From UMGS902 sp045538895 (lineage in GTDB: Bacteria > Bacillota > Clostridia > Oscillospirales > CAG-272): a stretch of 11,129 nucleotides of DNA. Shown here piece after piece: positions 6,702 to 11,129 of this stretch (the first letter of the stretch is position 1; the number at the start of each line of letters is the position of its first letter). A model generated the notes under the pieces. The model did not search any database, was not told the origin of the DNA, and saw only the letters and a program-made list of their open reading frames with translations. The stretch is taken from assembly GCA_045538895.1 (NCBI GenBank), contig JAZQEH010000040.1, positions 1 to 11,129 of the forward strand, written 5' to 3'. The translations under genes and the position numbers were made by a program.

Positions 6702-7646
6702 ATGAAACAATTGTTTTTGACCATTTTTACATTTCTTTTTATGATATTCGGCGGCGGCAATGACGGTGATATTACCGCAGGCGAAGTAACAGTCACCGAG
6801 GAAACCGTAACCACCTATGAAGAAACTGCCGCAACCTCACAGTCACAACCGATTGAAGTGCCTGCTCCCGTCAAGCCGCAAAAAATCGCGCTGCCTATTT
6901 TAATGTATCATCATTTTGACGACAACGTAACAAGCGACATGATCGTAACCGCAGAAACCTTTGAAAGCCATATCAAAGCGCTTGCGGATGCAGGATATAC
7001 CGCAGTAACCTTTGACGAAGTAACTGACTACGTTGAAAACGGTGCTCCCCTGCCTCAAAAGCCTATATGTATCACCATTGATGACGGATACGAAAGCACC
7101 TACGATATCGCCTTTCCGATACTCAAAAAGTACAATATGAAAGCGACCTCTTTTGTAATCGGTGTGGCAATGGGCTGGCAGACATACAAGGATACAGAAC
7201 ACCCCGACATTCCAAGATTCTCATGGGAACAGGCTAAAGAAATGCAGGACAGCGGTGTGATTGATATACAATGCCACACCTACGATATGCATCAATGGCC
7301 GCCTTTTGAACCGGAGGGGGCGATTGTGCGACCAAATGTTTTAAAGCTTGACGGAGAAAGCGAAGAAGAATATATGCAGGCACTCGAAGCCGACTTCAAT
7401 GCGTTTATTCAAATCTACGAAAAAGAGCTCGGCAAAAAGCCAACTGTAATAGCATATCCCAACGGTCAGTATTCAAAATTAGCCGAAAAAATTGCTCAGG
7501 CAAACGGATTTAAAGTAACCCTTTCGACAAGGCACGGCTCAAACAAGCTCACAAAAGGCTCGGGGCAAAACCTCTATTTGCTTCGCAGATATACAATAAC
7601 AAATGACTTCACCGAAAAAGGATTACTGAAACTCCTTGGAAATTAA
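6702..7646 (+). CDS. Secreted or membrane-anchored polysaccharide deacetylase
   Basis: This carbohydrate esterase family 4 (NodB-fold) protein probably removes acetyl groups from cell-wall or extracellular polysaccharide. I choose the ATG at 6702 (314 residues), 8 bases after AAGGAG, over a GTG at 6696. Residues 1-18 are a hydrophobic export signal or membrane anchor. Residues 19-58 are a Thr/Glu/Pro-rich linker, and the catalytic domain follows. Metal and catalytic motifs are ITIDDGY (D127, D128), QCHTYDMH (H192 and H197, the two metal His) and AYPNGQY (251-257) in place of the usual arginine-containing RxPxG. LPILMYHHF (65-73) is typical of the PgaB/YxkH-like branch. The residues needed for activity appear present, but whether the substrate is peptidoglycan, poly-N-acetylglucosamine or another glycan is not determinable. 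It is a single-gene transcript with its own promoter and terminator. Confidence 0.88.
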   Translation: MKQLFLTIFTFLFMIFGGGNDGDITAGEVTVTEETVTTYEETAATSQSQPIEVPAPVKPQKIALPILMYHHFDDNVTSDMIVTAETFESHIKALADAGYTAVTFDEVTDYVENGAPLPQKPICITIDDGYESTYDIAFPILKKYNMKATSFVIGVAMGWQTYKDTEHPDIPRFSWEQAKEMQDSGVIDIQCHTYDMHQWPPFEPEGAIVRPNVLKLDGESEEEYMQALEADFNAFIQIYEKELGKKPTVIAYPNGQYSKLAEKIAQANGFKVTLSTRHGSNKLTKGSGQNLYLLRRYTITNDFTEKGLLKLLGN

Positions 7647-7671
7647 AAGGCACGTCTTTCGACGTGCCTTT
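7646..7671. terminator. Bidirectional terminator, deacetylase/flavoprotein genes
   Basis: An 11-bp perfect stem (7646-7656 with 7661-7671) closes a TTTC loop. It overlaps the last base of the deacetylase stop and begins 5 bases past the flavoprotein stop, so it can serve both convergent genes. Confidence 0.85.
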
Positions 7672-7676
7672 ATCAG

Positions 7677-8321
7677 CTATTTTATTTTTTCAAAATCCTC
7701 TGCACCGTGTTTGCAAAGCGGGCAAATGAAATCCTCGGGAAGTGTATCACCCTCATAAACGTAACCGCATATCTTGCAAACGTATCCCTTTTTCGTTTCC
7801 GTCTTGGGCTTCGGCTTTACGTTGTCAAAATAATACTGATACGACATTGACGGCACGTTTGAAAGAATCTTTGTTTCGGTAACGTCAGCAATAAACATGG
7901 TATGGGTGCCAAGGTCAACCGTAGCAACCACCGCACATGCAATCACCGCATTCGTAAATTTAGGCAAATGAAGAATACCGTTGCCCATGCGATGTTCGCT
8001 TTCGCAATCGGCAAATTTGTTCACGTTTCTGCCGCTTTGAAAACCGAAATGCTCAAACACCTTAAAAGGTGCCTCCTCGGTAAGCACCGACAGATTGAAC
8101 GCATCCGTACGCATAATCATATCGTGCGTATGGTTCTGCTTATTCACGGTAACCGAAAGTCTGCAGGGCGATGATGTAACCTGCACAGCGGTATTTATTA
8201 TACAGCCGTTATCCTTTCCGTTATCACGTGCAGTAATCACCATAAGTCCGTATGTCAGCTTAAAAAGTGCAGATGAATCAAACGATGGGTTTATAAGATT
8301 TGGAGTTATTTTAAAAGGCAT
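7677..8321 (-). CDS. Flavin reductase-like / rubredoxin fusion protein
   Basis: This 214-residue fusion carries electrons through flavin and iron. Residues 1 to about 165 resemble the flavin reductase-like FMN-binding split-barrel domain (FKLTYGLMVIT, then TSSPCRLSVTVNKQNHT). A lysine/proline linker (169-178) leads to a rubredoxin-like domain with C182 and C185 (CKICGYVYEG) and C200 and C203 (CPLC), a mononuclear iron site. The 14-residue gap between the Cys pairs is short, as in rubrerythrin-type rubredoxin domains. The same two-domain plan occurs in clostridial high-molecular-weight rubredoxin, which feeds electrons to flavodiiron proteins that detoxify O2 or NO. No flavodiiron or rubrerythrin gene is in this window, so the partner is unknown. 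GGAGGG lies 6 bases before the ATG. It is cytoplasmic and appears monocistronic. Confidence 0.87.
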   Translation of the reverse strand: MPFKITPNLINPSFDSSALFKLTYGLMVITARDNGKDNGCIINTAVQVTSSPCRLSVTVNKQNHTHDMIMRTDAFNLSVLTEEAPFKVFEHFGFQSGRNVNKFADCESEHRMGNGILHLPKFTNAVIACAVVATVDLGTHTMFIADVTETKILSNVPSMSYQYYFDNVKPKPKTETKKGYVCKICGYVYEGDTLPEDFICPLCKHGAEDFEKIK

Positions 8322-8400
8322 ATTTTTCCCTCCTATTGATTTTTTTCATTTTATATTGTATCATGAATCATGCAGAAAATAAACATTTTTGGAGAAAGAA

Positions 8401-9027
8401 ATGCAAACTTTTGTATTTATACTTGAAATCATCGGAACTGTTGCCTTCGCCGCATCGGGGGCAATGACCGCATTAAAAAAGAATATGGATATTTTCGGCG
8501 TTGCGATTCTCGGCCTTGTTACCGCCGTCGGCGGTGGTGCTCTGCGTGACGTCATCCTCGGCAACACACCTCCCATGATGTTTGAAAAGCCGATTTATGC
8601 CGTTGTGGCAGTGGCGATTTCGATTATCGTATTCTTCCCGTCAATCCGCCGCATGTTTGCAAAGAATCAGTACCTTTATGACCACGTTATACGTATCATG
8701 GACGCACTCGGTCTTGCCATATTCACGGTAATGGGCATCAGTGCAGGCAAAGCCACAGGCACAAACAACATTTTTCTGCTTGTTTTCGTGGGGGTAATCA
8801 CCGGTGTAGGCGGAGGGCTTATCCGTGACATGATGGCAGGAGACACACCCTACATATTCACGAAACACGTTTACGCCTGTGCATCAATAGCCGGTGCCAT
8901 TGTTTGTGCATTGCTTTGGCAAGTGGCAGGTGCTATGTGGTCGATGTTTGCAGGTGCCGCGCTTGTGTTCTCAATACGCATGCTTGCAGCCCACTATAAA
9001 TGGAGTTTACCCAAAGCAACAGAATAA
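8401..9027 (+). CDS. TRIC/YicG (UPF0126) family membrane protein
   Basis: This 208-residue integral membrane protein belongs to the prokaryotic TRIC-type cation channel family (COG2860, YicG/YadS-like). Its six or seven helices form two homologous halves, each carrying the signature: GGGALRDVILGNTPPMMF (residues about 42-59) and GGGLIRDMMAGDTPYIF (about 139-155). Family structures show trimers with a pore in each subunit. Monovalent cation or small-solute transport has been proposed, and the bacterial role is unsettled. GGAG at 8391-8394 is 6 bases before the ATG at 8401. An in-frame TTG at 8389 overlaps that site and is rejected. A weak promoter, TTGATT (8336-8341) and TATCAT (8359-8364), precedes it. 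The stop codon runs straight into a terminator that is also the left end of an inverted-repeat element. Confidence 0.9.
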   Translation: MQTFVFILEIIGTVAFAASGAMTALKKNMDIFGVAILGLVTAVGGGALRDVILGNTPPMMFEKPIYAVVAVAISIIVFFPSIRRMFAKNQYLYDHVIRIMDALGLAIFTVMGISAGKATGTNNIFLLVFVGVITGVGGGLIRDMMAGDTPYIFTKHVYACASIAGAIVCALLWQVAGAMWSMFAGAALVFSIRMLAAHYKWSLPKATE

Positions 9028-9052
9028 AAAACCGCCCTATGGGCGGTTTTTT
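9026..9052 (+). terminator. Terminator of the TRIC-family gene
   Basis: A 12-bp perfect stem (9026-9037 with 9041-9052) with a TAT loop ends in six T residues. It starts within the stop codon of the membrane protein gene and forms the left end of the inverted-repeat element at 9026-9319. Confidence 0.9.
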
Positions 9053-9292
9053 CAGAGTGCTGACAAACACGTCAGACCGCAAGTAAGAATAAACGCAAAG
9101 CGAATAAAAAGAAATAATTTTTCACTTTGTATTAAGAACAAAATGCGGCAAGGGCTTAAAAAACCCTTGCCGTTACTTGCTTTTTTGGATTTTTGTCTCT
9201 ACCGTACACATGTACGCCGACGAAACAAAAATCCAAAAATCTGTCTGCGTTTCTCAGCCTCTGGTCAGCCTGATGACTTTGTCATCAGCCTG

Positions 9293-9319
9293 AAAAAACC
9301 GCCCTATGGGCGTTTTTTT
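9293..9319 (-). terminator. Terminator of the CD1247-like gene
   Basis: A 5-bp GC stem (9300-9304 with 9308-9312) and flanking A/T pairs, with one bulged C at 9299, form a hairpin. On the minus strand it is followed by six T residues. It lies 10 bases past the stop codon at 9330 and forms the right end of the inverted-repeat element. Confidence 0.8.
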
Positions 9320-9329
9320 GTTTACTGTT

Positions 9330-9758
9330 TTATTTTTCTTCGGGAGCCTCGAGGCAATCAAATCTCTCCTGGCAAGCAGGACAGATAATGTCGCGGGGGT
9401 CACAGGTTTCATCAAAGCAAACGTTTGCTCCGCAGTGGGGGCACTCTACTTCGTAAAAACCGTCACAGTCCTCGTCGCAGCAGTCGCAATCGCCATCGCA
9501 ATCATCATCGTCGCAATCGCAGTCACAGTCGCAGTCTACGTCATAAACGTATTCTTCAACCGCACCGAGATCCTCGTCAAGCTCTTCAACATAATCGTTG
9601 AGAGTAGCAACGTCCTCAGCAACATCGGTAAGATCGTTTGCAAGTTCGTCAAGTGTTTCGATAACAGCCTTGAGAAGCTTACCCTCAGGCTTGTTTTCAT
9701 CGAGGTTAAGACCCTCAAGAAGTCCCTTAAGATATGCAGTCTTTTCAGTAATAGTCAT
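9330..9758 (-). CDS. CD1247-like protein with Cys/Asp tract and zinc ribbon
   Basis: This 142-residue protein resembles the clostridial CD1247 N-terminal-domain family, whose function is unknown. The N-terminal half (1-72) is acidic and helical (KTAYLKGLLEGLNL, then heptad-like leucines and valines). Residues 75-100 are an almost pure Asp/Cys tract with nine cysteines in 76-98. The C-terminus (106-135) is a zinc-ribbon-like module with CPHC (106-109) and CPAC (126-129), plus C114, C119 and C135. There are sixteen cysteines in all, so metal binding is very likely. AGGAGG is 9 bases from the ATG. It lies 72 bases downstream of efp on the same strand. From memory, the same efp neighbour order occurs in other Clostridia, which hints at a link to translation but proves nothing. 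Confidence 0.85.
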   Translation of the reverse strand: MTITEKTAYLKGLLEGLNLDENKPEGKLLKAVIETLDELANDLTDVAEDVATLNDYVEELDEDLGAVEEYVYDVDCDCDCDCDDDDCDGDCDCCDEDCDGFYEVECPHCGANVCFDETCDPRDIICPACQERFDCLEAPEEK

Positions 9759-9785
9759 AGTAATATTCCTCCTGTGAATTAGAGT

Positions 9786-9815
9786 AAAAACGGCACCGCC
9801 GATGGCGGCACCGTT
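9786..9815 (-). terminator. Terminator behind efp
   Basis: Arms 9789-9800 and 9804-9815 pair around a three-base loop. On the plus strand the middle is a CA/CA mismatch. In minus-strand RNA the same positions become U-G and G-U wobbles, giving a continuous 12-bp stem followed by a T-run. The hairpin is therefore designed for the efp transcript. Some readthrough into the next gene is possible. Confidence 0.8.
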
Positions 9816-9830
9816 ATTTTTAAATTAAAC

Positions 9831-10388
9831 TTATGCTCTGGAGAGGTACTCGCCTGTGCGTGTATCAACCTTGAGCATATCACCCTCGTTGATGAAAAGC
9901 GGAACCTTGATAACCGCACCGGTTTCAAGAGTTGCGGGCTTAAGGGTGTTGGTTGCGGTATCGCCCTTTACACCGGGTTCGGTTGCCGTAACTTCAAGCT
10001 CAACAAACGTGGGAGGCTCTACAGCAAAAACATTGCCCTTGTAAGAAACGATACGGCACATCATGTTTTCCTTAACAAACTTGAAATCGTCGCCAAGCTT
10101 GTCAGCGTTAATGGGAAGCTGGTCATAGCTTTCCATGTCCATGAAATAGTAAAGGTCGCCGTCATTGTAGAGGTACTGCATGTCCTTACGCTCTACATAC
10201 GCATTCTCGAACTTATCAGTAGGGCTGAAAGTCTTTTCAATTACAGCACCGGTGATAACGTTCTTAAGCTTTGTTCTAACAAAAGCTGCACCTTTACCGG
10301 GCTTAACATGCTGGAATTCAACAACCTGAAGTACGTTGCCTTCCATTTCAAAAGTAACACCGTTTTTAAAATCTCCTGCTACTACCAT
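9831..10388 (-). CDS. efp: Elongation factor P
   Basis: Elongation factor P (185 residues) binds stalled ribosomes between the P and E sites and promotes peptide bond formation at consecutive prolines. The three-domain length is standard. The N-terminal KOW-like domain has FQHVKPGKGAAFVRTKLKN, in which K32 of PGKG is the tip lysine that is post-translationally modified in many bacteria. The C-terminal signature is GDMLKVDTRTGEYLSRA (169-185). An AGAAGGA site lies about 9 bases before the ATG. The gene has its own promoter and a leader of about 90 bases with a possible pseudoknot next to the ribosome binding site. No known EF-P modification gene (epmA, earP, ymfI) is in the window. It is followed by the Cys/Asp-rich gene. 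Confidence 0.97.
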   Translation of the reverse strand: MVVAGDFKNGVTFEMEGNVLQVVEFQHVKPGKGAAFVRTKLKNVITGAVIEKTFSPTDKFENAYVERKDMQYLYNDGDLYYFMDMESYDQLPINADKLGDDFKFVKENMMCRIVSYKGNVFAVEPPTFVELEVTATEPGVKGDTATNTLKPATLETGAVIKVPLFINEGDMLKVDTRTGEYLSRA

Positions 10389-10404
10389 TGTAAAAAATCC
10401 TTCT

Positions 10405-10472
10405 CAACGACTTTTGAATTTTTTATAGATGGACGTATGAGGATACGCGGTCGTTGTCACATATGCTCGTCC
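10405..10472 (-). promoter_or_regulatory. Possible H-type pseudoknot in the efp leader
   Basis: In the efp leader RNA, bases 10468-10472 plus 10460-10463 (GGACG, 4-nt bulge, TATG) can pair with 10431-10439 (CATACGTCC). Inside that loop CAACGAC (10450-10456) is exactly complementary to GTCGTTG (10405-10411), whose last base abuts the AGAAGGA ribosome binding site. The two helices cross, as in an H-type pseudoknot. Folding could expose or sequester the translation start. This is a by-eye fold with no known family match. Confidence 0.35.
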
Positions 10473-10486
10473 TAATATTACATTTT

Positions 10487-10515
10487 ATTTTAACCCATAT
10501 TACAAATTTTTGCAA
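10487..10515 (-). promoter_or_regulatory. Predicted efp promoter
   Basis: On the minus strand TTGCAA (10510-10515), 17 bases and TAAAAT (10487-10492) form a plausible sigma-A promoter. It lies just after the terminator of the upstream membrane protein gene and gives a leader of about 90 bases. Confidence 0.55.
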
Positions 10516-10529
10516 TAGTTTTTAAGAAA

Positions 10530-10555
10530 AAAAATCCCGCCTATGCGGGATTTTT
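10530..10555 (-). terminator. Terminator of the four-helix membrane protein gene
   Basis: An 11-bp perfect stem (10530-10540 with 10545-10555) with a CTAT loop is followed on the minus strand by a long T-run. It is one base past the stop codon at 10557 and insulates the gene from efp. Confidence 0.9.
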
Positions 10556-10556
10556 A

Positions 10557-10955
10557 CTATCTTCTTCGCCTGTGCGCAGGCTCACGTGAGCCTAAAACCG
10601 CACCAAAAGTGCAGATTACAAATCCTAAAGCGGCGAGTATAACCTCTTTAAGCAATCCGTCGCCGCCGAAAATTATAGATGCCGCCACAACAATCAGCAT
10701 CATAATTCCACCCGCGGCAATACCGCCCAAAAACCGCCGTTCATCCGAGGTTTTTGCACCCATAAAGCCGCAAATCAGCATTGAAATTCCAAAGCATATT
10801 TCACCGTAGAGTGCAAGATTTTTCGTTGGATCGTCACTTCTTAATGCAACTGCAGCCATTATAAGGCACAGTATAAGTGCGACCGCCACAGTAATTGCAA
10901 CCACAATAGCCGTGCGTGCCGCAAATGGCATTTTACCAAAAGAATGTTTAGGCAT
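10557..10955 (-). CDS. Four-helix membrane protein, TIGR04086-like
   Basis: This 132-residue integral membrane protein has four predicted helices (about residues 14-38, 46-66, 74-97 and 101-122) and a basic C-terminal tail (REPAHRRRR). Small residues are frequent (MGAKTSDERRFLGGIAAGGIM), as in the Firmicute TIGR04086/YrzE-like family of unknown function. I assign it to that group by topology and length, with moderate confidence. The start at 10955 is fixed by GGAGG (10963-10967), 7 bases upstream. A longer frame to 11018 has no such support. It lies upstream of efp but is separated by a strong terminator, so it is probably a separate unit. I could not define its promoter. A 10-bp palindrome (cttgtacaag, 11010-11019) lies upstream. 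Confidence 0.8.
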   Translation of the reverse strand: MPKHSFGKMPFAARTAIVVAITVAVALILCLIMAAVALRSDDPTKNLALYGEICFGISMLICGFMGAKTSDERRFLGGIAAGGIMMLIVVAASIIFGGDGLLKEVILAALGFVICTFGAVLGSREPAHRRRR

Positions 10956-11058
10956 ATCACAACCTCCGTTTGGTAAATGATATGCAACACACGATAAAAA
11001 AAGAACCGCCTTGTACAAGATAAATTATTGTTTACATTACAGCTACGCACCAACCTCG

Positions 11059-11129
11059 GTAGGGGACGGCGCCTTCGACGTCCCGCATGAACCAAGGCAA
11101 AACGGGATGTCCAGGGGGCCATCCCCTAC
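11059..11129. repeat. REP-like nested palindromic element at window end
   Basis: The 27-base arms 11059-11085 and 11103-11129 are imperfect inverted repeats, matching at 22 of 27 positions with perfect 8-base ends (gtagggga/tcccctac), around a 17-base spacer. Each arm is also partly self-complementary (gggac/gtccc in the left, gggatg/catccc in the right), so a cruciform or double hairpin is possible. The GC-rich composition contrasts with the AT-rich DNA beside it. It resembles the GTAGGGG-type extragenic palindromes I recall from gut Clostridia. The window ends exactly with the right arm. Confidence 0.65.

Larger units (their letters stand above)
9026..9319. repeat. MITE-like imperfect inverted-repeat element with nested hairpins
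   Basis: The two ends are near-identical terminator hairpins: 20 bases at 9026-9045 recur exactly at 9293-9312. In inverted orientation, 9026-9055 and 9290-9319 match at 26 of 30 positions. The similarity continues inward: a hairpin at 9060-9075 (ctgac/gtcag) mirrors one at 9270-9288 (8-bp stem, TTT loop), and aaacgca mirrors tgcgttt. Inside are a near-perfect hairpin 9096-9104/9121-9129, a 9-bp stem 9146-9154/9164-9172, and a 15-bp perfect stem 9182-9196/9225-9239 whose loop holds cgtac/gtacg. TCAGCCT occurs three times at 9254-9291. There is no coding capacity with a ribosome binding site. It could be a non-autonomous mobile element or a structured RNA between convergent genes. Confidence 0.6.

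Noticed and set aside
9060..9292. tRNA, 6S-like RNA or CRISPR array in the hairpin-rich gap
   Set aside because: There is no cloverleaf, no CCA end, and the repeats are inverted and unequal rather than regularly spaced direct repeats.
8894..9388. 164-codon plus-strand frame spanning the inverted-repeat element
   Set aside because: It starts inside the TRIC gene, crosses two terminators and many hairpins, and lacks a ribosome binding site.
9306..9782. 158-codon plus-strand frame rich in Val/Ala/Ile
   Set aside because: It is the complement of the Asp/Cys repeat of the CD1247-like gene, whose zinc-ribbon motifs and ribosome binding site identify the minus strand as coding.
10956..11018. N-terminal extension of the four-helix membrane protein
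   Set aside because: The GGAGG at 10963-10967 lies within it and points to the ATG at 10955. No ribosome binding site precedes 11018.

Overview
This window looks like a chromosomal segment from a Clostridia-type Firmicute, probably a gut Oscillospirales or Lachnospirales relative. The evidence is strong AGGAGG-type ribosome binding sites, near-consensus sigma-A promoters, simple hairpin-plus-T-run terminators, a NifS/NifU Fe-S pair, a ROK glucokinase, a flavin reductase-rubredoxin fusion, an efp gene next to a CD1247-like protein, and a TIGR04086-like membrane protein. No rRNA, tRNA, CRISPR array, transposase or phage gene is visible. All eleven clear genes appear intact.

Layout. Positions 1-340 carry no gene but hold two perfect inverted repeats and a terminator. 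Positions 341-1997 (minus) are nifU-nifS, the scaffold and sulfur donor for Fe-S cluster assembly. A divergent promoter region (1998-2199) separates them from a plus-strand operon at 2200-4352: ROK glucokinase, a small two-helix membrane/coiled-coil protein, and an aldose 1-epimerase-like protein. This operon ends at a terminator shared with the convergent metal operon. Positions 4373-6561 (minus) are an SmtB-type ArsR repressor translationally coupled to a Zn/Cd/Co-type P1B ATPase, with an SmtB-like operator over the start of transcription. A back-to-back consensus promoter drives a secreted or anchored polysaccharide deacetylase (6702-7646, plus). Next come a flavin reductase-rubredoxin fusion (7677-8321, minus) and a TRIC/YicG family membrane protein (8401-9027, plus).

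The right-hand part holds the least ordinary DNA. Positions 9026-9319 form a roughly 294-bp imperfect inverted-repeat element. Each end is a terminator hairpin and the middle is packed with smaller hairpins. It separates the TRIC gene from a minus-strand series: a CD1247-like Cys/Asp-rich zinc-ribbon protein (9330-9758), elongation factor P (9831-10388) and a four-helix membrane protein (10557-10955). The efp leader can form an H-type pseudoknot that ends at its ribosome binding site. The last 71 bases (11059-11129) are a REP-like nested palindrome.

The genes are mainly housekeeping (Fe-S assembly, hexose entry to glycolysis, translation) plus metal homeostasis. No new multi-gene system is evident. 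The best leads are the two palindromic elements, the efp leader and the Cys/Asp-rich protein beside efp.
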